A model generated the notes under the pieces. That model saw only the letters and a program-made list of their open reading frames with translations, did no database searches and was not told the DNA's origin. The position numbers were made by a program, and so were the translations under genes. This document shows positions 1-9,976 of a DNA stretch of 31,161 nucleotides, in pieces. This DNA comes from Monosporascus cannonballus (lineage: Eukaryota; Ascomycota; Sordariomycetes; Xylariales). The DNA lies in assembly GCA_004154925.1 (NCBI GenBank), contig QJNS01000457.1, positions 1 through 31,161 of the forward strand, written 5' to 3'. Position 1 is the first letter of the stretch. Each line of letters starts with the position of its first letter.

Positions 1-732
1 CCCCCCCCCCCCCCCCGATGCCAGCCCACACATCCATCGATCCGTCCAAATCATCCCCCTGTCTAGGTATCCATCACGGATCTGGCCGCGCATCCCTTCG
101 AACGCTTACAGAAAGTCTCTAGCGGCGGTGGGGGTGGGGGTGGTTTAGCATACTCGCCGCTCCGGACGTTCGTCCACCGCTGTGGCGGGCGTACGTCGGC
201 GAGGTTGGTGCCCCTACCGCCTCCTCCTCCTCCTCACCCCCCTCTCTACCTCCCATTCGATCCACCTAATCCCTCCGCCCGGTTAATCGTCGCGCCTTGC
301 CCGTTTGCAGCCGTCAAAAATAACCCCCTCTCCCCCCCTCCCCCCCCCAAAACCCAAACCGCGGGCCGTAAGCTGAGTGCCGATGCAAAAAAACAAAGAA
401 AGAAAAATCAAAAAGGTATTTCTCGTATCCAGAGGAAACCAAGAAACACGCGCGCCGCTTTGTAGGTCGTGTAAGTGTGTGTGGTGGGCGAGTGTGGTCG
501 ATATGAGATTCTATGCGAGTTTCCTCCTCTCTGGTTGGGTGCGTGTAAATTTGTATGTGCGTGTATGTGCGTGACATGTGCAGAGGGTGACGGACAAGAG
601 AGTAATATACAGGAACTCCCGCTTGATGTAAACTCCGAAACCCCTCCCCTCCCCTCCCTTCGTTAACTGGTTCTCGACGTCCTCAAGTCCGCTTTTAGAC
701 CGGTTCATCTCTTTTTCGAGAAATCGACGTCT
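1..732. other. Intergenic, low-complexity DNA at window edge
   Basis: No supportable gene. The stretch opens with a run of 16 C, has a G-rich patch near 122-143 (runs of two to five G separated by single bases), a CTC/CCT-rich tract near 215-260, C-rich tracts near 325-349 and GT-rich DNA near 470-580. The open frames here are proline-rich or shadow-like and lack family resemblance. The right end must contain the 3' untranslated region of the minus-strand disulfide isomerase gene. Confidence 0.7.
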
Positions 733-3073
733 TCAGTCCGTCTTGCCGTTGGCGGTGTTTCCAAGGAGACCCTCCCTCAGCTCCTTGATGGGGATGTTCT
801 CTTCTAAACGGAAGGCTGTCCGGTTTCTCCGCATACGCCCCCTGAATAGGGAGAATATGCCGAGGGCGAGGCCCAGTATACAACCACCGCTAAGATACGG
901 GTGTTCGAAGAGGGTCATACGGATATCGAAGATGATCTTCTCGATGCTCGAGATGGTGAGCTTGGGCTTAATCTCGGGCGGCGAAGCCGTGACCTTTGAT
1001 ATGGTTTCGAGAATCGAAGTTCGGGAGGGAATGATGTAGTTCCCGGTGATCGTCGTGTCCCAGTATCGTCGGTTCTGATCTACGTTAGCAAACATGCGAA
1101 TGGACTGAAGATGGCTTGTTGAGCTTACGTCTTCGTCATTGATGATGACCCGTTCTCCGTCCCTAACGTCGATGCCATAAGTGGTACGGATCCACCTCTG
1201 CCAGAAAACGCCGTCGACCCACGCAAAAGCGACTTCCTTGCGGTCCGACTTGTCCATGCTGATACGGATGCTCTTGGCCGCCCGCAGAGCCCGTTGGTCG
1301 TTTCGGTCCTCTGCTTCCTCGATACGAAGCTGCTTGGAATCTCTGAGGTTCTGTCTCTCGAGTTGGAACAACTGTATCTGCTTGTCCATCCACTCGTTCG
1401 CGGCCGTCTTCATCTCACGCTTGGCGCTCTGGAAGGACTCTTCGTCGTCCCTGTTCAGAATTCCAAGTACCACGATCTTACCATCCATGATCTCCCGGGC
1501 GTTTGAGGCCGTCATCTCGGGGACGATAGGCAACCAAACCGACTTCATCCAAGTTAACACCTGATGCGTGTTCCGCATCTCGTTGGGGGTCAGGGGGGTG
1601 TAATACGTCGGGCGTCCTTCGCGAGAAACCAATAACCTCGGCCACGTCGTAATCTTGAACCTGTCGTACAGCGCAGGATCCCGGGTCTTGACTAATCTGG
1701 CATGGCCAATAAGACTCAGTGGGAGTCTTTCCAGGGCCATGAAGTCTTCGCTCGTCGTGGCATGGTCGTAGAAATAGACGAAAATGACATCCTCCTTCTT
1801 CTCAAGCGCCTCCAAGGCAGCGGCATCGACATCCTGAACACCGTTGCAAATTTCTAAAGCCTTCTCGGCGTATTGCACGAAATCGCCCAGGCCGCGAAGA
1901 CCGTCGTATTCCACCCGCTCGCCACCCTTGAAGAAGAGAATGCTCGGGTAGCCTCGAAGCCGTACATCTTTGCACAGCCTCGACTCGACATCACAGTTGA
2001 CCTCGCCAATGTTGAGCTTGCCCTTCATTTCTTTGGCTAGCTGCTGCCAGTTCGAAGCCATAGCCTGGCAGTGGTGGCACCAGGGCGCGTAAAACTTGAT
2101 GAACCATGGCTCCTGTGTCATGGTCACGAGAGTCTGGAAGCTCTCGGCCGAGAGCGAGACGGACACGCCCTGTGGATTGGGAGTAGCAGTAGGCTTGGCT
2201 GGTTTCTTGACCTTGGCCTCGGCCTCGGAGGGTTCGGATGCAACCTTGGATGGTTCAGAGGCAACTTTGGCGGACCCCGGCTTGGCTTTGCCGGCGGCGT
2301 CGGTTTTGTCAATCTTGTCGGCTTTATCAGTCTTGTCGGCTTTGTCGGCCTTGTCGGCCTTTCCGACCACCTCAGAGGACGGTGTCGAGGTAGCGCCAGG
2401 TTCGGGCAGCAGGAGTTCCTTTGGTCTGGTACCAGGCTTCTGTTCCTCCAGTGCGCGCTCGATAAGTCCAGAGATCATGGTCATGTTCTTGTTGCCCTTA
2501 ACGAAGTCGGCTTTTTTGCCATCTATGAACAATGAGGTCTGAGGATATGAAGTGATATTGTGCTGAGTGCACAGGTCGCCATAGGCAACACAGTTTAGCG
2601 CGCCGAATTTTATGTCGTAAAACTTTTCGAAGGGAATTTCGCCGGACTCGGTCGGGACCTTTGATGTGTAATAGTACTCGTATATGGTCTGGTACGTCGG
2701 AGCGAAATCCATACAATGTGGGCACCAAGGACTTGAATATCAGTTAGCAGACCGTCAACACGAAGCGTGTACACAGGCAGGTGCCCCGGCGACCATAAAT
2801 GAGCAGACGTCCATAGAGCACGGGGAACCGAACGGGAGAAGGCAGGAAACTGGATGGGTGGCGCGCGCACCTAAAATATTTTACCACTAAATTCTTCGAC
2901 ACCTTGGTCTGCTTTTCGAAGTTGTCGGGGGTCAGTTCGAGTAGAGGAGGGACGCTCTGTCCATTGAACACGGTGTTTTCCCGCTCAGGCTCGGGGTCGG
3001 TTTCTGCATCGTTTGCTTGGGCTGCCCCTAAGGCGGACGCGCCTAGGAACAGGGCAATGGTAGACAGCCTCAT
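733..3073 (-). CDS. ER transmembrane protein disulfide isomerase-like protein (Eps1-like, two thioredoxin domains)
   Basis: Two exons, 3073-2871 and 2731-733, joined across a 139-bp GT-AG intron (donor GTGCGC, phase 2), give 733 residues. The split codon restores the first active site, SPWCPHC, at about residues 68-74. Residues 1-18 look like a cleaved signal peptide (MRLSTIALFLGASALG). A second thioredoxin domain carries APWCHHC at about 284-289. Between them lies a Lys/Asp/Ala-rich linker with repeated KAD/KTD triplets near 192-210. A hydrophobic span near 675-697 followed by RGRMRRNR suggests a C-terminal membrane anchor with a short cytosolic tail. There is no HDEL/KDEL; the protein ends GKTD, which fits membrane rather than retrieval-signal retention. 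Family knowledge: such proteins form or rearrange disulfides in the ER lumen, and yeast Eps1 acts in ER quality control. The Eps1-like assignment rests on architecture, not alignment. A TATAAA lies about 45 bp upstream of the ATG. Confidence 0.88.
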
Positions 3074-4485
3074 GGCTACCAGGTCGCGAAGGGAGATCGC
3101 GAAGGTCTAACGAGCGTCTTTATAACGGATCCCGTGATGGCGGTAGGTGAGCGGTGAACTAGGCCGATGGGCGGTGTCGGGTCGTTTGCCGACGCCGCGT
3201 GCGTTGTCGAAAGGACAAAATGCCAGCGACGAGGATAGAGCGCGAGCTGGCGCGTGATGGTGGTGAAGGGTCAATTAGAGGGAACAAGATGCGAAAAGTC
3301 GTCAGCCGCTAGGGCACCGAACTCGGTATTGGTTGGTACTTTAGATACGTAAGGCGGGAAAGGGGGGCAGGGAGCACCGCGCGTCACCGGCTGTACCTAG
3401 AAGATCGAGGTCTCGCTCGGTATGCACGTAGTAGAATCCAAGCCAGAACTACAAGGAGGAATGGAAATGAGAATATTGGCAGCAGAATATGTGAATGAGC
3501 CTTATCTTCGCCTTCAAAGGGGAATAATTAAGTCCATAGATCGTCAACGGCCGTCCCTCGCTTCTCAAAAACGTCGGCTTACACTGTACCAGGAGAAGAA
3601 AATAATAATAGATTTTGGCTCTCTGAGGTGAGAAAGAGCCGAAACGCTAAGAGGAAAAGGGACCAACCAGCACAAATGGTCTAGACTCCAAAACTTCTGT
3701 ATGGATGGGACAGGGACTTGTACTTGTAGTACACTGCTGTTCCTGGCTACGAAGATTCATACATGGATGGCCATAAAGGTACTTGTGGCTACTGCTAGGT
3801 ACGGCTATTGCACTCCTGCCCAAAACACGGTGCACTTGCATATACGAATGCACTGGACTCGAGGCTACCAGGGTTTATGCATATGCATTTCGCATACAAG
3901 GTTATCAGCTTGGAGTCAAACAGAACCCGGTCCTCGACATCAAGCCACGGCACTGATTGTTGTGGCTTCGTTATGTGCATTGTAAGTATTCAGCTAGGGA
4001 AGGTACCCGAAACTATGCGATTCATAAATTCAGTATCTGGTAGGGTGATTGATGGCGCCGCATTCCGACGCTCGTTCTCGCCTGTAAGATACCTAGGCAC
4101 GTCTTTCCTTCATCAGGCTCACGGATCAACCGTCTTTTTGCGCTTATTGTTTTGCAGTGGTGCATCCGACTGGCAAGCAGACACGCCAACCACAGTGGGC
4201 AATAGCCAGTGAGACGTCAAGCCATACATAGCCAATCTCGTGAAATACCACTTGTGGGAGTCCATGCAAGAGATTCCAGGACGTGGTTGCATAGATTGAG
4301 TTGGAAGTCTCCGGACCTCCCTATAGATCCCGGGCCCAGGTTTTATACAAGGCAACGGCGTCGATGCAGTATCCGTCTTCGGGCCACCTACTAGGGTACT
4401 CGCCCGGCCTTTGTGTTATTCCCGTCATTTAAACCTACAGCCAAGCATCTCGCTCATATCAACTACAGAGCATCATCTCCTCAAG
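3074..4485. other. Divergent intergenic region between the disulfide isomerase and Tdp1 genes
   Basis: This stretch must hold both promoters. Several open frames of 60-134 codons occur (for example 3808-4212 on plus), but their residue composition is not protein-like and none resembles a family I know. I see no repeat or RNA gene. Confidence 0.6.
3118..3123 (-). promoter_or_regulatory. Candidate TATA box of the disulfide isomerase gene
   Basis: The minus strand reads TATAAA about 45-50 bp upstream of the start codon at 3073. The position is compatible with a core promoter having a short leader. Motif only; no transcript data. Confidence 0.35.
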
Positions 4486-6542
4486 ATGACAGAACCCCCA
4501 GCGAAGCGCCGACGCCTCAGTGATGGGGATGGAGAACCTAGCGCCAGAGGGGATCCGGTTCGGGTCCCAAAATCCCTATCGCGCGCGGTCAGCCCTCCGA
4601 CGAGGAAGAAGAAGGAGATGGCCGAACGCGTGCTGATCCCGTCACCGTTCCGGCTGACGACGATTCGCGACCTCCCGCAGGAATCTAACACCGATGCCGT
4701 CTCTCTCGGAGACCTGCTCGGGGATCCACTTATCGCCGAGTGCTGGGAGTTCAACTACTTGCATGACGTAGATTTCCTCCTGAGCCACTTCGACGAGGAC
4801 ACGAGGTCTCTTACCAAGGTCCATATCGTCCATGGTTTCTGGAAGAGAGAAGACCCAAACAGACTATTTCTCGAGGTGAGACTTCATTCGCACCTGCCAG
4901 ACTCTCGTCTCCATCACCGATGGTGGTTCTGTTTGCAAGCGAGAATGGTATACACCCCAGATAACATGGCTTCTTCCGCTTTGTTGAAGCATGAAAATGC
5001 AGTAGGGTCCGCAAGTGACTCTGTAAACGTAGTTTCTGTTCTACCCATGGAAGAAATCATTCGCTTCTAGATTTCTCTGGTCACGATGTGATGAGCAGCG
5101 CTAGCAGCTGTGCCTCGTTCTAGAGGTATCACCAAATGGAGGCGCCCTATGCTGACGACCAAACAGCAACAGGCAGCCCAATACAGTAATGTCACGCTCC
5201 ATACGGCGTTCATGCCCGAGATGTTCGGGACGCACCACTCGAAAATGCTCATCCTGATCAGGCACGACGACACCGCCCAGGTCATCATACACACGGCCAA
5301 CATGATCGCCAAGGACTGGACGAACATGACAAACGGGGCCTGGGTCTCGCCCCTCCTGCTCCGTTCCGCCACCGCCACCGCCGCCCGGGATGATGCGGTC
5401 GAGGTCGAGGCGACCGACGCGGCGGCCATCGGGAGCGGGGAGAGGTTCAAGGCCGACCTCCTCAGCTACCTGCGCGCCTACAACGCGAAGCGCGACGTCT
5501 GCGGGCCCCTGGTCGGGGAGCTGCGGAGGTACGACTTCTCAGCCGTGCGCGGCGCCCTCGTCGCCAGCGTGCCGGGCAAGCACGACGTCGACGACGAGCC
5601 GCAGGTGACGCGGTGGGGGTGGGCCGCCGCCAGACACGCCCTGAGGACCGTCCCCTGTCACCACGACCAGCAGGCGGCGGGGAAGAAGAAGGCGGAGATC
5701 GTGGCGCAGGTGTCGTCGATCGCGACGCTGGGGGCGAGCGACGCCTGGCTGAGGCGCACGCTCTTCGAGGCGCTCTCGGCGACGGCGGCGGGGACGGGGA
5801 AACCGAAGCCGGACGTCAGGGTCATGTTCCCGACCGCCGACGAGATCCGCCGGTCCCTCGACGGCTACGCCTCGGGCGGCTCGATACACACGAAGATCCA
5901 GTCGGCGCAGCAGAAGAAGCAGCTGCAGTACCTGCGGCCCATCTTCTGCCACTGGGCCAACGATTGCGATAAGGGCGTTTGTAGGTTCCGGAATCCAGGC
6001 CCCGAGTACCTTTTCCTTCAAAACCCCCTCCTCCCTACCGCCCACCTCCCTGCCTACCTAACCTGGTCCGAGCTAACCAATCACGCTACGTAATAGTACA
6101 GGACGGGCCCGCGCGTGAGGGGGGCCGCAAGCGCGCCGCGCCGCACATCAAGACGTACATCCGCTACTGCGGCGGGGACGGGAACGGGGATGGCGAGAGG
6201 ACCGCGATCGACTGGGCGCTCCTGACGTCCGCCAACATCTCCAAGCAGGCCTGGGGCGAGGCGGCGACGAACAACGGCTCCGGGCAGATCAGGATCGCGT
6301 CCTGGGAGATCGGCGTGCTGGTCTGGCCCGAGCTGCTCGCAGGCCGCGGCGCGAGGATGGTCGGCATGTTCGGGAGGGATCTGCCGGGCAGGGACGACCT
6401 CGACGGAGACGGGCCGCTCGTGGGCCTGCGGGTTCCCTATAGCCTCCCCCTGCAGCGGTACGGCGACGGCGAGGTGCCCTGGGTCGCTACGGCGAGTTAT
6501 AGCGAGCCGGATTGGAAAGGACAGACGTGGGAAGATCCGTGA
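4486..6542 (+). CDS. TDP1: Tyrosyl-DNA phosphodiesterase (Tdp1)
   Basis: Three exons, 4486-4875, 5167-5980 and 6097-6542, give 549 residues. The enzyme hydrolyses the 3'-phosphotyrosyl bond left by trapped topoisomerase I and belongs to the phospholipase D superfamily. Both HKD-type motifs are present: HSK in GTHHSKMLILIRHDD (His about 154, Lys about 156) and HIKTYIR (His about 418, Lys about 420), followed by the conserved LLTSANISKQAWG. The end, VPWVATASYSEPDWKGQTWE, is typical of the family. The N-terminus has a basic PAKRRRL stretch, a likely nuclear localisation signal. I chose 4486 over the in-frame ATG at 4411 because MTEPPAKRRR is the usual kind of start. Intron 1 (291 bp) is long for this organism. 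For intron 2 an alternative pair, 5977-6101, also keeps frame. Exons 2 and 3 are very GC-rich compared with the flanks. Confidence 0.93.
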
Positions 6543-6903
6543 CATGGATCGATGGCAATGTCTTGGGATTGCGATGGATGGTCCGCAGACGGAGAGGTCG
6601 CGGGCGGTTACGGCATAACCTTTAGCACGAGCGTTGATTTGCTCTTTACGTTAACATGAATAGCGTAGAGTTATCCGAACAGGAGAGCCAAGAGCCTCTC
6701 TCAGACATACCACGAAGTTCTCCCATAGCCGAGGCAAGAGAATCCAGATATCAAAACTCGCGGATATATTGTCCTTCATATGATGACGGGTATTTCTTTC
6801 CGCGTCTCTCGCGTACAAAACCTTGGGGAAGAGCTAGTGCCACATGCTTCATGAGATCGACGGCCCGGGGTTTCCATCCACGCAAGCCCATTTTCCATTC
6901 AAT
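6543..6903. other. Convergent intergenic region, 3' ends of Tdp1 and acyl-CoA-binding protein genes
   Basis: About 360 bp between two convergent stop codons. It probably holds both 3' untranslated regions. A plus-strand open frame from 6656 runs through it into the antisense of the acyl-CoA-binding protein and looks like chance. Confidence 0.6.
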
Positions 6904-7443
6904 CTACGAAGTGCCGACGGTCTCGGGCTCCTTCTTCTCGTCGTAGCCGTACTGGGTCTTCATCTCCTCGACCTTGGCGATGTACTTCTCCTGCGCCTGC
7001 TCCTGCGTGACGCCCTCGTCCACCACCTTCTTCCAGGCGTTGTACTTGGCCTTGCCCTGTTTCAAGGCAGAAAGGAATCCTGTTAGCGGCACATGACCTC
7101 CGTATGTCTGTGGGCCAGACATCTTGTTCGACAGGGGTATTGGGACGGTGGGGATGTACCTTGAGGTCGAACATGCCCGGAGCAGTCGCCTTGCTGATGT
7201 CCTCGCCGTTCGCGACCTTGTAGAAAGCTGGTCGGCTTCGGCGTTAGCTAGCTAGCCTTTGCTTGCGTCTTTCTTATCATCTGCGCTTCGCAACGGGCGA
7301 ACGAGCGAGAGCCGCGCGGAGAGGAGAGGGGTGCCGACGGATGACGACGTACCGTACAGGTCGAGCAGGTCCTCGTTCGTGGGCTTGCTGGTCAGCTTCT
7401 TGGAGTCGACCGCCGCCTTCTGGAACGCCTCGCTGGTCGCCAT
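6904..7443 (-). CDS. ACB1: Acyl-CoA-binding protein
   Basis: Three small exons, 7443-7353, 7227-7160 and 7056-6904, give 103 residues, the normal size of a single-domain acyl-CoA-binding protein. The splice sites are canonical (GTACGT donor of intron 1, GTACAT donor of intron 2, AG acceptors). Spliced, the protein reads LLDLYAFYKVANGED, then APGMFDLKGKAKYNAWKK, the family signature containing the ligand-contacting Tyr and Lys residues of the four-helix bundle. The C-terminal helix carries YIAKVEEMKTQYGY. Family role: binds long-chain acyl-CoA esters in the cytosol and buffers or delivers them to lipid synthesis and vesicle pathways. The gene converges on Tdp1. The spacer on its 5' side leads into the transposon relic, with about 600 bp to the element's left end. 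Confidence 0.95.
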
Positions 7444-8042
7444 CGTGTCTGTCGTCTCTTTGAAGTGAGGGGGTAGGCACGGAAAAGATCAATTTTGCGT
7501 CTGCAGTTTTGTTCTGGGTATGCCGTTCTCCAAGTTAGATGACAGCCAGCGATGTCAGAGGTTGTTTGCCCACCTAAGTATATATCGAGCTTCCTCCGTA
7601 GTGTTATCTGAGGGAGTGTTTCTACCTAAGTTATCAGTCGAGGGGTAGTTCCTCTTGTTGGGGGGAGAGCTGGCGGGGTTCGGCTACAAAGCATGTGCGT
7701 CAAGCGTTGAGGAATTTCCTGAAAGGGTAACGCAGGGAGGGGTAGAGTTACGTCTCCTCCCCCTGCATTGGTTGGACGGGGGTCAGCTCTGCTCCCCCAC
7801 CCCGCTTTACTAGGTACAGGATATCCCTATGTATGGTCCGTTGGAGCTTCTGACGCTTTCACCACCTCCAAACAACATACTTATTGCATTATATGAGCCG
7901 CTTCCTTCTACAGTATAGTATAGAGCACACCGGGCCTCATTACACCCCCAGGGAAGCGCCCTGTCTCGTCACCATGGAGCTTCATGTACTCTAGGTGGAC
8001 TCGCATCTTCTCCACCTCGGTACCTGAGCGACCAGACGCATA
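7444..8042. other. Intergenic: acyl-CoA-binding protein promoter side up to the transposon
   Basis: About 600 bp with no supportable gene. It should include the promoter of the minus-strand acyl-CoA-binding protein gene. The right end finishes with the TA dinucleotide (8041-8042) that flanks the transposon. Confidence 0.6.
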
Positions 8043-8085
8043 AGTCAGACACCCAGGTCACGCGCCACCCCCCTCACGCTCCACC
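8043..8085 (+). repeat. Left terminal inverted repeat of the Fot1-like element
   Basis: Forty-three bases identical to the reverse complement of 9934-9976. It starts AGTCAGACACCC directly after a TA dinucleotide. It keeps many CpA dinucleotides, the preferred target of RIP, unlike much of the element's interior. Confidence 0.95.
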
Positions 8086-8168
8086 CCCAATTTGAGGCTA
8101 TCGCCAAACCATCTATATACTTCAAAAATCAATAACTCAACAACCAATTAAGCAACCCATATCGGGTT

Positions 8169-9811
8169 TTAACGAAATCGCACTACTATACAATCAGGAT
8201 TATCAGTATAATATTCGCTTTTTTCCTCTTCTTCGTTTTGGGCTTCGTTTTGCGGAGTGACAGCGGAGGGTCCTTGCGCGTTACCCTTTAGCCCGGCCTT
8301 CACTTGCCTAACGTTCTTTAGCCGTACGAATTCTTGATTGGGGTTAGCTTTTATTTTCCTTAGCTTCTTCGGACGTGCCTTTTCAAGGGCTGAAGTTAAT
8401 TAGCTGTTGTGATTTTCGAAAGCGGTTAATTCGCTGTTAAATACGTTAAATATTTTGCGCATTTTGCGGAATAGCAACCGAACGGTAGGTTTTCTAAAGG
8501 CTGGGTCGACCTTAATTAAGGTTATTTCCAGGTTTTTTAGGTCCTTTGAAGATTTAAGTATATTAAGACTTATTGGAACGATTGGTTCGAGAAAATCGGG
8601 GTGTTGTAGGATAATAGGTAACTTAGTAACCGGTTTATTTCCCGGCCCTTCGCTTTTCTTTACATGTGGGTTCTTTAAAGCCCTATTCCGATTAATAGGT
8701 TATATACCCGAAGCCTTAAAGCTTATTTTGATATATCGTAAGACCTTCATAACCTTATTCCAGGCCTTGGTAAACGCCCATAGGAAGTCCGTCTTGTTTG
8801 TTGCCTTTAAAGCCCTCCCGTAATAACGCTCCCGGAACTAATAACGGTACCTACGTTTTAGGACGGAAAAGATACCTATATTAAGCGGCTGCTATACGTA
8901 CGATAAATGTGAAAGCAAGAAGATAATGTAAATCCTGTTAATCAGATAGGTCTACATAAATTTTTCAGTAATATAGCTGTTATAACCGTTTATAATAAGG
9001 AACTTCTATTCCTAGAGATTAACAGGCTTAATATAAAAGATAAATATCTTTCGTAACCACTTTAACCTAATATTAGTATTAATTCAGCTATTTGAAAATA
9101 TCGTAAAATACCAGTTTTTATATAGTTAATCCTCCGTATCGGAAAATTATTATTATTGTACGTTAACGCCGTTAAATATGATTAACGGAAGAAAAATTCG
9201 CCCGTTTGCGCTAATATAGGTTATAACCGATATTTACGTACGTTTAAAGGTATCCTTTAAAAGGACGAACTTCTTAAAGGTTTTACCGAAACGAAAAAAA
9301 TTTCTCTTATACCTTTTATCATCCCGAACTTATCGGCGTTATATCTATTGCGGAAATATATTTTCCGTATTTTCCGTAAGGATAAGCGGTCGAATAATAC
9401 GTTACGGGTGGCCTCCGTAGTCCCGTTTAAACGTTAATAATTAATGGCCCGACCCTTAGGGGTTTTAACTTCGCGATAGCGTTGAAAAAATCGTGTTACT
9501 CATTTCTTTCCTAGGCGTTCCGTACTGCCGGACTTAAGAAGGAGGCGTTGCGCGTACGTACGGAATCGAGCATGCGGAGGAACGTACCCAAGCTGGCCCT
9601 GGATTACGATCTATTTAACCAACTTATTTTCAAGGACCTTAGATACCTTTAGGAGATTTTCGTTATATTCCTCCCGGGTCTGTATATCCTGGATTCTGCG
9701 GGTAAGATAAGTGCGTTCGACCTGGTATAGCTTAAAGGCTGCCCGAATGGACCTCCTATTTGCGACCTCGTTAATCGCCTTTGCAGTACGCAATTAAGCG
9801 GTAAGTCCCAT
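8169..9811 (-). pseudogene. Broken Fot1-like transposase
   Basis: From a probable start at 9811 (MGLTA then a stop where Gln is expected) to a stop at 8169-8171 is about 547 codons, close to the roughly 540 residues of Fot1-family transposases. Recognisable blocks on the minus strand: helix-turn-helix region KAINEVANRRSIRAAFKLYQ near 9730-9790; ISANGRIFLPLIIFNG near 9170-9225; LIINGYNSYITEKF near 8955-8995, the place of the second catalytic Asp, now AAC (Asn) at 8988-8990; QPLNIGIFSVLKRRYR near 8845-8895; and VDPAFRKPTVRLLFRKMRK near 8450-8510. Stops replace Trp and Gln codons. The start and end lie in different frames, so at least one indel is present. It is certainly inactive. Confidence 0.9.
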
Positions 9812-9933
9812 ATCGTTAGAATCGCCTGATTCTGGAGATCAAAAAGGTATGTTTTGTTTTCCAAGGAGACGTTGTTTGACGGAGATATATATAGCTGAAG
9901 TTAGGGTTAGTGCGTTGGGTGTTTCGAAAATTC

Positions 9934-9976
9934 GGTGGAGCGTGAGGGGGGTGGCGCGTGACCTGGGTGTCTGACT
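9934..9976 (-). repeat. Right terminal inverted repeat of the Fot1-like element
   Basis: Perfect inverted copy of 8043-8085, ending GGGTGTCTGACT and followed by TA at 9977-9978, which completes the target-site duplication. Confidence 0.95.

Larger units (their letters stand above)
8043..9976 (-). mobile_element. Fot1-like (pogo/Tc1-mariner superfamily) DNA transposon, RIP-decayed
   Basis: The 1934-bp element is bounded by perfect 43-bp terminal inverted repeats beginning AGTCAGACACCCAGGTCACG and flanked on both sides by TA (8041-8042 and 9977-9978), the target duplication of this superfamily. Length and repeat type match Fot1 of Fusarium (about 1.9 kb, terminal repeats starting AGTCA). Inside, the minus strand carries a recognisable but broken transposase with an N-terminal Psq-type helix-turn-helix, DDE region and basic C-terminal region. 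Replacements are mostly G:C to A:T (Gln to stop, Trp to stop, Asp to Asn, His to Tyr), as expected from repeat-induced point mutation. It cannot encode its own transposase, but its ends look usable in trans. Confidence 0.92.

Noticed and set aside
3808..4212. Plus-strand open frame of 134 codons
   Set aside because: Low-order composition rich in His/Cys/Ser, no family resemblance, no splice context, in a region expected to be promoter DNA.
8455..8823. Plus-strand open frame of 122 codons inside the transposon
   Set aside because: It is antisense to the recognisable transposase C-terminal region; its length comes from the decayed composition.
9899..9912. TTAGGGTTAG as telomere-like repeat
   Set aside because: Less than two units, inside the transposon's right end; not an array.
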